From assembly GCA_950295325.1 (NCBI GenBank), contig OX485805.1, positions 39,855,501 to 39,919,500 on the forward strand: 64,000 nucleotides of DNA. The letters run 5' to 3'. The notes under the pieces were generated by a model. It did no database searches. It saw only the letters and a list, made by a program, of their open reading frames with translations, and had not been told where the DNA came from. Below are positions 11,148 through 23,142 of the stretch, piece by piece. The first letter of the stretch is position 1, and every line of letters begins with the position of its first letter. The stretch is from Polytrichum commune. Its lineage: Eukaryota; Streptophyta; Polytrichopsida; Polytrichales; Polytrichaceae. The translations under genes and the position numbers were made by a program.

Positions 11148-13264
11148 ATCATTCCCTGGGGAGAAAACCCTGAGCAAGCTGCTGGAAACTCAAACTGCCA
11201 GAGGTAATATTCTCGGGTGCCGTGCCGTGGGCCAGCCTCCAAATTCCTTTGGGATACTTTTCCCAGCACCAGCACAGCACCAGCTTCTTCTTCTTCTTCT
11301 TCCTCTTCTTCCACCGTTCTGGGGGGGCGATTCCTTCAGCGGTTCAAAATGGATAAACCACGAGGATGGAGTTGAGGATAGTGTATGATGGGGTCCGAGC
11401 CTCGACTGCTTCCATGTGTGTGTGTGTGGGTTTATCGGTTTTGAACTGTCCATCGTCATCAGGCTAAGGGATTCCTCGAATGATCGGTCCATGGGAAGCA
11501 CCCCAGGAAGCACCCCGCCCCCTCTCTCCTTTCTTTTTTTTATTAAAACCCTAAAATAAACAAACGATGGTGTATTCTATGTCGTGGTTCAAATGCACGG
11601 AGGGAGGGAGAGAGAGAGAGTTGTCGTATATGAGCGTACCTATCATTCGTCCAACGTAACAGTCAACTCCCAACAAGTGTAGTTCAAATATGTGTTGACT
11701 GCGAATTTCATAGGGCTTCGAGGTTTTATTTTTATTTTTATTTTTTTATGTTGTTTGGATGAGAGGTACGTTTGTATGCGATGGTGCCCTGCTCTCCCGA
11801 TGTAGGGGTTTAACGACACTGTATGGTTTGCATTTCTACTTAGGTTGTTGAGACCGGAATCATGTTCATCACGTACTACGGAGAGGAACTGAGCGCATGG
11901 TCGTTTGTGACAACAGCGATAACAAATACGTAACGTGTATATGAATCTAGGGTCATTTGTATGATCTCGCACATCAAAATATAAATTTGTAATATTTATT
12001 TATTTATTTTAAAGATTGCAACTTTGTTGGTACGGCCCTTGACCACGTCTTAGCCACCCTTCTTACCTAAAAATTCAATGTGAACATTCTTTGTGTTCGT
12101 TCTCAACTAACCAAAGTTTCCAACATGTGGTAACCTTCTTATGGCACGGTGACGTTCCCTCTATAACTCCATTAGATACATGGTTCTTTCCCTATCTCAA
12201 AATGCAGTAGTATGAGATCTCCAAAATCCCTTCCAATTGGACCACCAAGTTGATATTGACTTTCATCTCACACAAGCCACTACACTCCGTTACTCTAGGG
12301 AATTAGTCTTTCTTGTCTTCATGCATGTTTAGTCCCATAAACCTCATGGACTCTAAAAGCAATGCCATTTCATTTCGGTTCATCGTGAGGTGTTGACTCT
12401 AACGTACATAGCTACACTCATATATGCTATTTAGTGTCATATGGTATTTCATGTCACTATGGTAACTTTTCGGATGACAATTCTCATGAATAAGTGAACA
12501 AATATTATCATGGATGATGGATGGATTCATCCATTGGCCAAAACCCTACCTTCTCTTGTCAACAACTTGTGATGAAATATTGTCATATATGATTGAAATT
12601 TGGATGAAAAAGCACTTGGTAAGCATCCTCTATGTCGAGTCACCTTAATCACCTTAGCACGACATCTCAAGGCCTCACAATCGGGCATGTTGGACCCACC
12701 TTTAAGGTCGAGGCATCCATAGTCGGCCATGTCCATTTAACCGCTCACTAGGGTCATGCAATGCTGACATGGATGAGATCTATAGTTTTTAAGCGAATAA
12801 AGTTAAAATTTATGTGGTGGCAATTTGCGATTGATTACCCTCATAAGAGTTTCGACAATTGTCGTAGTCCAAAGAGTAGCATTTGGACGAGCGATTATGT
12901 GTAACCCTAAAATCTACGCTTCAAAATTTGTGACAATTTCCACATTCATGAAGTCTTCAAAACAACAATTGCGTTCTCCTTAGAATATGTTTTTCTTCGC
13001 AAGGAAAAACAATTCCCAGCCATCGCTCCTCACCACATTATTCAAATCCACAACAACGTTACATGGGATTGACAGTATTCCACAAAAATTTCCCAGATGT
13101 TTCCCACATTCTTCATAATATCCTTGAAATATCCACAAATATTCCATGGAATGTTGTCAGTCCCACACAGTGTCAGGGAAGAGGCATACAAAGTTGGTCA
13201 AGATCCTCGTGATTCTAAATCCAACCAATTACATGCTGACATCATCTTCTGGTTTTGCTTTCAT
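11148..13264. other. Intergenic, no recognised gene
   Basis: Contains CTT-rich sequence near 11280-11310 and a GA tract near 11600-11620. A 12420-12450 segment resembles the end of the TA-flanked MITE family ('ctacactcatatatgct'). Open frames are short and family-free. Confidence 0.3.
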
Positions 13265-13397
13265 TCATCCGGGGTATATTCCTTCTATAGATTCCTCTAA
13301 AACGATCCGTAACCCTCCCGAAGTCTCAAACTTCAACCGGTTATTTCTCAAACTCAACCATTTCATCAGTAACTAACCGCCGATTCTCTCCGGACAT
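13265..13397 (-). mobile_element. hAT-type MITE fragment, reversed
   Basis: Half-element in the opposite orientation to the copies at 10194 and 26853. It matches their first ~130 bp when reverse-complemented ('ggggtatattcct', 'gattcctctaaaa', 'acttcaaccggttatttctc'). The other half is missing. Confidence 0.65.
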
Positions 13398-14696
13398 AGG
13401 TCGGTCCCACATAACATTGTTATGAATCTAAATAATGTTATGCTCCTAAACACATGCGAACTCTCTTATTTTATCGGTTCTCGATGCCTCGACCTCACGA
13501 GTTAAGTTAAGTTAAGATAACAAGCATGTTAACCCGAGTTCCGGCTCACGTGCGATGCATGTGAGGCGGGGAGCTAGTGAAGCAAAAGCCCTTCTTCCAA
13601 CAATAATAATTAACTAGCTTGCAATCAGGCACTCACCGGCTCTCACTTCCGATGCCTTGTGTACGGGGGCTCAAGTCACACCCTTGTCACACGGCAACGC
13701 CGCTAAATGCTTGTGATGTCATAGTCCCCCCCACTTGTCAGTAAAACCCGCATCCCCTCCCTTTCAAATGAGCCTCTTAGGTCATGCCCAAGCCCCCACA
13801 CGCTCCTTGTTCTTTGGTCATCGGTAATGGCCGGGTGGTTTTGTAAAGGGCAATCACTTAAGTCTCTACGTAGGGGCCTTTTTAGTTTCTCTTGTTTATG
13901 TATTTTAAGGAGGGGAGGGGGGGGGGGGGAGGGTTTCGTTTCACAACACCTATCGAGGGGGACTAGCAAAAACATGATTTTTTTGTTTTTTTTCTATATG
14001 TTTGTTGTTGATTTTGCCCAATTTAAGTTTATTGTGTTGATTATCTTAGATAGTGTGGCTGGTTAGAGTTACATGGTGTAGTAACGTCTTGTTTATGAGT
14101 TCAATTTCTACTAACGAAAGTTCGTTAGATTGTTGGGACATTGTAGGACATAAATGACTTTGTTTGTCACGTTCTCCGTTAGAGAGTTATAGCGTTGTGT
14201 AACTCCGAATAGTAACATGTGCTAATTGGGATAATCAGTGTAGAGTAATTCGGGCGAGTGGTCATGAGCTAGGGGTTGAAGTTTAGGGTGGAATAGGGGT
14301 CTTTGGGTTGTACACTAATAATCAATGTTTTCACTTTTGCTTGCCTCGGTTTGCCCTCCCCATCGGTAGGCTTGTGACCATTCACGCCCTTTGGGGGTTT
14401 GAGCTTTGTGGGAAAGGCCAAAGTTGTGTGGTGTTTAGGTAAAGGCATCCATTGGGATGGTGAAACCGCAATGCGTTGTTTGATATTCTACAAATTGCAT
14501 CCTTAGATTGCTGAACTCCAAAAGTGACGTCAAAGACATCAATTTAGTTTATTGGAGTCCAATTGGTACGAGTTGGTCCTAAATTATAAGAACCTTCCTT
14601 TCACTACAATATTTTCATCAATGATGGACGAGTTCACCAAAACACCTTGAACCCCAAGTCTCGTGGAGTCTAGGTAAACTCATCTATTGTGAACGG

Positions 14697-14806
14697 AGGA
14701 CCAGTTAGAGACACAAGCCTCCTATAAGTCAAGGACCGATTAGAGACACGAGCCTCATGTAGGTTGAGGACCATTTTGAAACACGAGCTTCCTTGAGATC
14801 GAGGAC
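14697..14806. repeat. Tandem repeat, ~35-bp period, three units plus a partial
   Basis: 'aggacc' recurs at 14697, 14732, 14767 and 14802, each followed by a variant of 'attagagacacgagcctc'. Diverged inverted segments lie on each side (about 14425-14475 versus 14917-14957, 'aaactcatccattggg...gtgaaaccgca'), so the array may sit in the loop of an old foldback element. Confidence 0.6.
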
Positions 14807-15395
14807 CAATTCATTCCAACTAACCCCAGTAGTCTAGTATGGAGGTCTCTAATGCCATGGTTGGAGTTGGGTTATTTACAAATAAAAAATTGGAAGGCAC
14901 GGAATAGGTTCATGCGGTTTCACCTCCCCAATGGATGAGTTTACGTAGACAACACACGATTCTAACCCCAAGTTGCGACTAATTTCGGTCATGCATGCGA
15001 AGCGAACTTGTGGAGCTGCTTCGTCCCAAGGCCAATCCTTGCATATTGGATTGAATTACAAATTATTTCAAGTATGGTCCCCACCTTCATTTTTGAGGTG
15101 CACCTGTTATGGATTGTGGCTCATAATGAACACCCAAATTGTGTGGGTGTTATGGTCACTTGGTGCCCATAGGTTTATTCTAGAATCCAAATATTTTTAA
15201 TGTTATCCAAAGGGAAATAAGAGGACCAAAAGATCCATGGCTCAAATGACGTGAAGTGAAGTTAGTGACTTGGTACTACACGGTGGCCACCCAAGAGTGT
15301 TTGTGAAGAATCGCTAAATCCAACAACCCTAATCTCTGCATTCGTTGACTTATTAGTGCAAGTCTCTAAGAGTTTTGCAAGTGTTCGTAAAAAAA

Positions 15396-15615
15396 AGGCA
15401 CACGTACTTTTTACCTTTCAATTCTTTCTAGAACCGTGGGAGATCAATCTTTGACCCCCCCCCCTCCTCAAGTTAGGTATTTTTGGAATACATAATCCAT
15501 TGGTAACAATCACACACACACGCATACACACAAACACACTTCCTTTTTGACCTTCTCAATTCTTTCTTGGACCATTGGGAGAAGTGAACACAAGCTTCCC
15601 AAATGTTAGGTACAA
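15396..15615. repeat. Short diverged tandem duplication (~140-bp period)
   Basis: 'actttttacctttcaattctttct', shortened here to its core 'tcaattctttct', recurs at about 15419 and 15559, followed in both by a 'gaaccgtgggaga' / 'gaccattgggaga' block and by 'gttaggta'. A CA-rich stretch (about 15510-15540) separates them. Confidence 0.4.
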
Positions 15616-17609
15616 AGTCAAGGGCAAAGCTTATGTGCAATTGTAAGCCTTGAGTCCACTTTCGCGTCCCAACTTCCAGTCCACAAAACCCACTCTAGTG
15701 GTCCAAATGGGAGGCCTACCTTTGGACAATCATGGCACGTTATTATTATGTGTTGTAACTTTTTTAATGTAGAATAGCAGAACAATCCGGGAGCTGCTGC
15801 TGATGTTTTAGAAACGTTCAAAGGTCATTCTTCTAGTGCGTAGACTAGAATTGAAGAGAAAATTAGGACACCTCCAGAGCAACAATTGAAAAAAAAAACT
15901 TGGGTATCATGAAAAGATACCATGGTCTTGCAACAAGGGAGTAAGCTTAACTAACATTGCAATTACCGGTGTTTGCATGCTTGTTTTGTAATAGTTGGGA
16001 CATCACATAACAACGCTAAACTACAATCCTCACTTACTCTAGGCATGGATATAATTCACATGAGAAGTGGAAAAAAACATACTTTAATTCATTAAAATAA
16101 ACAATGTCTTCAATCTTAGTGCCGTGACAATTGGTCCCTATTGGACAAGACGTCTCTTTTGAATAGAATGGCCGAGGAAATGTGAGGCTTAGTACTTGTT
16201 TTGATTGGGGCATGACGATTAGAAATCACTCCCAATTTACAATACTTATGAAACTCATAACATGATTCTATCTCGTAATGGTGGGCCTAAGTACTAACTT
16301 GCAAGAGACTCGAGACTCGTGCACGAAACCCCACAAACAAAATTTACCGACTTTGCTTGCTCATCGTGCGATGATTGATCCAAAGATATTCTCAAGGGTT
16401 AAACTATGAACTTGCCACCACAGCAAGCAAAAACTGGCCTCGTTTCCCAACACTTGCCATTGGAAGTGCAATACAAATATGCCCCTATGAAGTTTATTGA
16501 TGATTCATACTAAATTAATCTCAACGGACTAATGCATGTCTTTGACCCCGATGGAAGTGTTTGATTCGGCTTACAATAGTAATTCCAAGGCCTGCATAAT
16601 CAACATTTTCACCCTCCTTGATGGTAGGTGTTTGTGAACATGTACGGAGTATATGTTCATAAGCTACAACACTTAGCATTTGAGAAGGGTGAAAGTAATG
16701 ATTCTTATGTAGAGCCCGGGGATCACTACAGTAGTGTTAGCCGAGTTAACACATGAATCGGGGTTAAAGATCCCAAATTAGTATGTTGAGGTTACTTTGG
16801 TGTGAATAAGCAATAAATGTATAGGACGTACTATACTTGCACTCATGATGGTAGGTGTTGGGAATCGAAATCTACATGTACCACAAAAAAATGTGTATGC
16901 TTCTTACATATATAATTGCGGCCCATTGTAATTTTGGCATACCACGATAGTTTCGGTCGATGTAACTTTTTTTGACCCACCACGTTTTTGAGCCCACAAT
17001 ATCATATGTTCTCAGCTAGTAAATATGGCATCAATATAATTTGCAACAAACATGAAACATTGTGGTTTGAAATTTAAAACATGCAAATATTTTAAACATC
17101 ACACCCAAAATATCAATGTTTTGTCAACATTATCTCATTTTGAATTTAGATAGTAATAGTTTATTATATTATAATCCATCCTAATTTTCAACCAACACTA
17201 AAAACACATTGGACCACACTATTTTCTCCTTATGCTAACATGTGCAATCAGGTTGCCCCATGCCAAATTATTGACATTCCACGCCACTTTGAAGATTTGT
17301 TATCACAATTTCAAAATACATGAAATAAGTTTTTATTTTACTATGGTTGCCATTTGGATGGATGAACAAAGTTTATAAGTCTTCTGCGATATGATTTTGA
17401 CCCAAGGTAATTGGCATGGGGACAGAGAGGCAACCTAACGCATGTAGCAATGTACCCTAACTTGCAATCCACAATAATAGGTGTAAATGGTGCAGTCGTA
17501 CAAGTACGTATAACTTGCACACAACTCTTATTGAATTTGGTGATGGGAAGATCTTTTGGCGAGGATGTAGAGGAGGTCACGCATGTTTCCCAAACACCAA
17601 TTTGGAAAC

Positions 17610-18125
17610 GAAGATCGGTAAGCCAAGGTAAAAAAATTCAGCCTTGACACATGCTTAACCTTGGGGAGCTTGGTTTCGAGGCAGTCCCTTTTTTCTTGGG
17701 TAGAATCATCCATTTTCAACTCCGACTCCAGACGGGGGGATTAATAAAGTTCTTCAAAACCTCTGTTTCCGATCGGAGTTCAAAACTGACATTTTTTTAA
17801 AATTATTTTTTGAGACAGAAGACCGAAAGTTTAGTGCCAAAGCAGAGGAGGCAGTTGACCACCTGGCAAGTTTTCTGTCAAGTAGAGAGGAGATTTCACA
17901 GCCAGGAATTGAACCGCCAACCTCTTTCCTTGAGATTTGGGTATCTCTCCACCATCATCTGGTAGTTCAGGGTCGTCTCGGACCATAAACTCTCCGATCG
18001 GAGTTCAAAACTGACATTTTTAGCCCAACAAAAGTAGGGACTGACCACGAAACCAAGCTCCCCAAGCTTCAGCACATGTCAAAGTCATAAATTCTTTTAC
18101 CGTGGCTTACCAAACTCGGTTCTCG
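17610..18125. repeat. Foldback (long inverted repeat) element split by a SINE-like insertion
   Basis: The arm 17610-17735 is the inverted counterpart of 18022-18120. Shared blocks after reverse-complementing one arm: 'ggtaagcca.ggtaaaa', 'cttggggagcttggtttcg', 'cagtccct'. Identity looks about 75-80% by eye. The unit could fold into a long hairpin. The loop side has been separated by an insertion at 17797-17992. Confidence 0.7.
17797..17992 (-). mobile_element. SINE-like retroelement with 29-bp target-site duplication
   Basis: 196 bp inserted within the foldback element. Exact 29-bp direct repeats flank it (17768-17796 and 17993-18021, starting TCCGATCGGAGTTCAAAACT). Read on the minus strand it has an RNA polymerase III B-box-like GGTTCAATTCC (about 17907-17917), an A-box-like GATGGTGGAGAG about 35 bp upstream, and an A-rich 3' end (TCAAAAAATAATTTTAA) next to the duplication, as target-primed reverse transcription leaves. 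The duplication is longer than most SINE duplications and the A-box lies farther from the 5' end than usual. Confidence 0.55.
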
Positions 18126-18179
18126 AACGCGTGTGTGGCTTGAATGGGCCACCTACTGAAATTACTGGAACTTGCAGGT

Positions 18180-18880
18180 GCAGGAGCGCCTTGGCAGAAG
18201 ATGCCTTCCAGAATCCAGAGGGATGCTCAACTCCACCAACAATTGGCAGTGGTAACTAGCAGCCAATGATGGAAAGTTTGTCAAGAAACACAAGCAGCTT
18301 AGTTTATTGACTTACTTGTGGTGAAGAAGAAGGGTGGAGTGCAAGTAAAGTAGAAGAAGTTACCGAAGAGTTGGGTTGCTCATCAATGGCGAGAGTAGAA
18401 AGGACAAGCCGCTTATTATTATTACATGACTCCTGCCGCTGCCGTAGACTTGTGAATAGTACATAAGATGTCGCAGGGAGCTCGCAGGGAAGTTTGCGCT
18501 ACTCGTCTCTTCTAGTCCGTTGCCTCCTACAGAGTCCAGAAGCGTCCAGTGCAGTCCAATCGTGTGTGTCAGCTACCATTCCTCCTCACTCGGAGTCTGA
18601 TGAGAGGCTAAGGTTGTGCTTGTTGATCCTTGCTTCCTTGGTTGGGTTAGTGGAGCACTATGTGTGCAAGTGGGGGTTATCGTTTAAGTTGCTCATGGGT
18701 GGTTGTGGTTTGAGTTTCTTTGCAAGAAGAAAGTTGGGGTGGCTTCCCGTGCTTGTAGGTTAGGTTGCATTCTCCTTCCAGCCATCACAAGTCTCATCTT
18801 ACAGTGAGAAAGTGCTTCTCTTAGTGTTTAAGAGAATTTCTGCAGTGTTTGTGTGAACTTCCAATTTGGCTTGTAGATCT

Positions 18881-18915
<35 letters not shown>

Positions 18916-20676
18916 GACTCTCGAGTCTTGGAGACTAAGATAGTAGTTGTGTTTCATTGTGCCTTCTTTTGCACCATTTGCTTGAAGACATACTTCTCTG
19001 TCTGTCTGTCTGTCTGTCGGTAAGTTTGCTGGAGAGGTCGAAAGAGGGTTGTAAGGGCAAGATCTATCACCAAGGTTTTCGTTTGGTGTAAGAAATCCTG
19101 TTTCCTGCCGTTTTCATTTGTAAGATACATAAGTACAAAGAAGGTAGACTAGAGTACCACATCGAGCGGTTGTGTTTGTAGCGGTGGTAAGGCGAGGATT
19201 AGCGGAGGTTACATGTCTTCTTGATGCAGATTCGGTTTAGTTGTGGCGAGAAAAGTGAACTCCACCACACCTTTGTGTTAGCAACCACGTCGAAGAAGTG
19301 CAATAACAACAACAACGTGTCATCCACCACGACGTTCCTTGTAGGAGGGCAGTGGAACTTAGCGTCTGGCCCCCCAAGAATGAACAGATTTCTCCGGCAC
19401 GGCGAAGACTTTGGACCTTAGAGCACTTAAAACGTTAAGAGTTTTTTCAACTTAATCATCTTATCCGTAATTGCAACGGTCGTGGAGCTTGTCAAGATCT
19501 CGACCATAACCAAAGACCTGGTGAAGAAGATCTTAACCTTGCAGAGGTAAGCGAACCCTTAAGGAGTTTCTTTGAGAAGACATACAATGGCTGTCTGGAA
19601 GTCGAACTCCGGTGACCCGTCCCGAGCTTGAAGACAAATCTTTGTTTTACCCTGCACCGCAATCTTTCAATCAACAGGTTAGTTCTTTCAGCTTCTTCGT
19701 CCTCTTGAATCACCGTTGTAATCTTTGGATGTTTCACCGCTCTTCTTTTCACACCCTAGCTTATCCAAGAATAGTATTTGTGCGTGCCTTTTAGTCAAGC
19801 TTGCTCCGATCTCGGCATTTGACGGATAAGCTAACCCATAAATTGAGTCTCGGCAGTTTTGTTTTCATCTGAATCATCTCAGTAACATGAGGGCATCCTG
19901 AGAAGATGAAGCTTAACTCTTTCTGTTCAGAATTAATTTTCTCTGCCGAATAAAACTAACCTTAAAGAAATGTGCATCGAAGTGTGAAGCACAATATTTA
20001 AAAAAAATTGTATTGTTTGAGGCAATTCTCCCTGTAATTTATTTATATCTTGTTTAGGGTCGAAATTATCACTGTTTAGTACCTAAACGCGCATCGTAGT
20101 AACATAAGGGTATCCTGTGATGAAGCCCGACTCTGTCCGAGTCCAGAGACAAAAGTTTAGGCTCTTCAGGCAAACGAACCTGAATTTTCGTTTACGTTCA
20201 TGGATGACAAAAGCTGTTCTGCTTGTTATTTTTATCTTGCGAATGGTGGAGTCAGAAGCTCTTGGAGTGAGGTCCCACTGAGGTCTACAGCGGCATTTCT
20301 TATGTTATGAACTTTGCTTGCTCGCCAAGCAGTAGAGATTAGAGGAGCACTGAATAACTCTTTGACCTAAATCAAGATACTACCACTGTTGTCCTGGCTT
20401 CGGTGACATCGGACATAGGTTTCTTACATCTTCCACCGTGTGTTTTGAAGCAGACTTTGGAGTAGCCAACACGTATCAACATCGAATTAGAGCTAACTTT
20501 CGGGTCATCATTCTGCACCATCGTATCAACAAACACAACCCGTGGCTACCTCTACAAGGAAGAAGGTTCCTCTGAGGTTTTGGTGACCACAACACATTAA
20601 CAACAATATCAACAACATCAAGAACATCACCAACGACATACTGGCGACGTGTAACTCTTTTTCGTTCCAGCAAGTC
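18180..20676 (+). promoter_or_regulatory. Probable promoter and 5' leader region of the CDPK gene
   Basis: This 2.5-kb stretch has no convincing coding frame. It carries leader-like simple repeats: a GA tract at 18881-18915 and CTGT repeats near 18999-19018, followed at once by GGTAAG, a good splice-donor match. Several pyrimidine-rich stretches ending in CAG could act as acceptors (for example near 19681-19692). A spliced 5' untranslated region is therefore possible, and it could also carry a small upstream coding exon. This is inference; no transcription start can be fixed by eye. Confidence 0.35.
18881..18915. repeat. GA microsatellite in the CDPK upstream region
   Basis: A GA run with one interruption, about 1.8 kb upstream of the kinase start. 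Such tracts are common in plant promoters and leaders. Confidence 0.9.
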
Positions 20677-22152
20677 ATGGCTGAAGTGGGCATCCTATGT
20701 CCAGAACAAACCCCCAATTTTCCAGTACTCCAACACGAGAGCGAGGATTTGACGGATTTCTACACTCTTGGGCGGAAGCTTGGAGAAGGGCAATTTGGAA
20801 CAACCTATCTGTGCACCGAGAGAGCGACCGGACTTCAGTATGCTTGCAAGTGCATCCCCAAGAGGAAGCTTATCTCCCAAGAGGAGATTGAAGATGTGGG
20901 AAGAGAAGTGGAAGTGATGTCTCATCTTTCTGGGCACCCCAACATCGTGACCATCAAGGGAGCATATGAGGATGCAGTGACAGTCTACCTTGTCATGGAG
21001 CTTTGTGAAGGCGGAGAGCTTTTTGACCGAATCATTGAACGAGGCACATACACGGAGGCAAAAGCTGCGAATCTGACACGAACAATTGTCGGGGTTGTGG
21101 AAGCTTGTCATAGGTCTGGAGTTGTGCACCGGGATTTGAAACCTGAGAATTTCTTGTTCAAAACCAAACATGAGGATTCAGTGCTGAAAGCGGCTGATTT
21201 TGGGTCATCCCGGTTCTTTGAGCCTGGTGATGTGTTCACTGACATTGTGGGAAGTCCATATTATGTCGCACCTGAAGTGTTGGACCGACATTACGGACCC
21301 GAAGCTGACATTTGGAGTGCAGGGGTCATCTTGTACATACTCCTTTGCGGTGCCCCTCCATTTTGGGCCGAGACTGTGCAAGGCATTTTCGAGAAGGTGA
21401 TGGAAGGAGAGCCTCCCAGCTTTGACTCTGACCCATGGCCGAACATCTCCGAAGGTGCAAAAGACCTCATTCGGAAGATGCTTAACCCCGACCCGAAGAA
21501 GCGGTTATCTGCAAGTGAAGTTTTGAAGCATCCTTGGATTCGTGTAGACGGTGTGGCACCAAACAAACCCATCGGATCCCTGGTGCAGTTCAGGCTGAAG
21601 CAATTTGCGGCGATGAACAAGCTGAAGAAGCTTGCGATTCGCATCATCGCCGAAACTCTCTCTGAGGAAGAGATTGCTGGACTGAAAGAGATTTTCACCC
21701 AGATGGACCGTGACAACGACGGTGCGATTAGTTTCGAGGAGCTTAAAGAAGGGCTACTGAAAGTGGGCACCACATTGAAGGACGCAGAGATTTTTGACCT
21801 CATGGACGCGGCGGACTTTGACCAGGATGGGATCATCGATTATGGTGAGTTTCTTGCTGCAACTCTGAGCTTGAACCACATCGAGCTCGAGGAGAATTTG
21901 TTCGCCGCGTTTCAGTACTTTGACAAGGATGGCAGCGGGCATATCACTACAGACGAGCTGTTGGATGTCTGCCATGAATTCAAAATGGGTGATGTCCGCG
22001 TTGAAGATTTGTTGCATGAAGCTGACGTCGACCATGATGGAAGCATCGACTACAAGATGTTTGTGGCGATGATGCGCAAAGGCAATGGTGGTGTCGGCCA
22101 TCAAACCCTCCGGTGCACTCTTGGTATCACCGATGTCCTCACCCATGACTAA
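20677..22152 (+). CDS. Calcium-dependent protein kinase (CDPK/CPK), single exon, 491 aa
   Basis: Ser/Thr kinase activated directly by calcium through its own calmodulin-like tail. Kinase domain about residues 29-287: glycine loop GEGQFG (36-41), ATP-binding Lys58, catalytic HRDLKPEN (151-158), DFG (174-176), APE and the HPWI end at 285. The autoinhibitory junction follows ([13 protein letters not shown]). Four EF-hand loops lie at 344-355, 380-391, 416-427 and 450-461. The first three have the expected acidic positions. The fourth, [12 protein letters not shown], has Met461 where the family has Glu at position 12. The N-terminus is MAEVG, not MG, so the usual N-myristoylation glycine is absent unless another exon supplies it. 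The residues after DFG (SSRFF) also differ from the common LSVFF. Family genes normally have several introns; this frame is uninterrupted from start to stop. The start is the first in-frame Met ahead of the kinase domain. Identification is firm; the assigned start is less so. Confidence 0.96.
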   Translation: MAEVGILCPEQTPNFPVLQHESEDLTDFYTLGRKLGEGQFGTTYLCTERATGLQYACKCIPKRKLISQEEIEDVGREVEVMSHLSGHPNIVTIKGAYEDAVTVYLVMELCEGGELFDRIIERGTYTEAKAANLTRTIVGVVEACHRSGVVHRDLKPENFLFKTKHEDSVLKAADFGSSRFFEPGDVFTDIVGSPYYVAPEVLDRHYGPEADIWSAGVILYILLCGAPPFWAETVQGIFEKVMEGEPPSFDSDPWPNISEGAKDLIRKMLNPDPKKRLSASEVLKHPWIRVDGVAPNKPIGSLVQFRLKQFAAMNKLKKLAIRIIAETLSEEEIAGLKEIFTQMDRDNDGAISFEELKEGLLKVGTTLKDAEIFDLMDAADFDQDGIIDYGEFLAATLSLNHIELEENLFAAFQYFDKDGSGHITTDELLDVCHEFKMGDVRVEDLLHEADVDHDGSIDYKMFVAMMRKGNGGVGHQTLRCTLGITDVLTHD

Positions 22153-23142
22153 AATGTTCTGGTGTGAATCATGAATGCTTGCAATGGAAATTGCATCATT
22201 ATGTTACTGTATACTATCTAGAAGGAAAAAATTATATATTCGCAGAGGGCATTACAATTGTGACATCATTACCAGTACAGTTTGGATGCCACAAGTGTAC
22301 TGCCTGTGTCTGCGAATGGAGCTTACACAGAATGAAACATAGAAGAAGAAAAACATGAAAGATTTTGAGGAGGATTCAAGTTGATGGATCTGCTTCACTG
22401 AGTCATAGAAGATTATAGAAGATTTGGAAACTATATGGGAAATGGAGGACAGGGTTTGATTGATGGCATCAATCAAACAAACCATTGCTTCTTCCACGGA
22501 TTCTCAACTGATACCTGATGTGATTACCCCGCTCGCTGTGAGAAAATTTCGAGGTTGTAAAGCGAATCAAAGGCAAGGGCGACAGACCATCTGCTTCGGA
22601 GATTTGAATTGGCCTTGCAGGGTTAGGAGGTGGTGGACAATTTCATCATCAATGTGCAGTTGTCCATACATTCAAGCTTTTTGTGTCTATAAACAAATGG
22701 TTTGTGGGAAATGATATACCCATGGACCGTGGAAATTAGCCTTAAGAGTAGTGGGTCAGAAAGCTAGAACAAGGTGGTGTGAAATTTGCTGTTTCACATT
22801 TTCCCAGAAAGCTGCCTTGCTTTTGCTGTCATGCCTTGGAGGAGAGTAGTACTCTGATTTCCAAAGTTAAAGACTCTGCCTAATAGTTGTGTACAATACA
22901 AACCCCTTAACTTGGTTCTGGATCTAGAGTAGGGGATAAGCTAGATAGGAGTCATGTGGTAGGAGCTAGTGCAAGGAAAAACCATCTCGGCTTGCATTTG
23001 TACTTTTATGGGCTTTCTAGAAGTCCTCACTCAACTTCTTTGGGTGTGGGTGTGGTTTTTGTTTGGATATGAACTTAATTGCCACACCTAGAGTTCCGAG
23101 GCTGCCTGTTTTTAATATTGGCAATCGGAGTGAGAGAGGAAC
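22153..23142. other. CDPK 3' flank, no recognisable gene
   Basis: Sequence after the kinase stop codon. It presumably holds the 3' untranslated region. No clear polyadenylation cluster and no protein-like frame was recognised. Confidence 0.3.

Larger units (their letters stand above)
13398..17609. other. Intergenic, repeats only
   Basis: Apart from the tandem arrays reported separately there is a 13-G run (13917-13929). Part of 14160-14250 faintly resembles 680-750 ('gttatagc', 'gtaactcc', 'aatcagtgta'). No gene could be supported. Confidence 0.3.

Noticed and set aside
14425-14957. A foldback transposon around the 35-bp tandem array
   Set aside because: Arms of about 40 bp are similar but diverged, and boundaries or duplications cannot be set; reported only as context of the array.
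17895-17992. A tRNA gene on the minus strand
   Set aside because: Only B-box and weak A-box resemblance; no acceptor stem or anticodon arm can be drawn. The direct repeats and A-rich end fit a SINE better.
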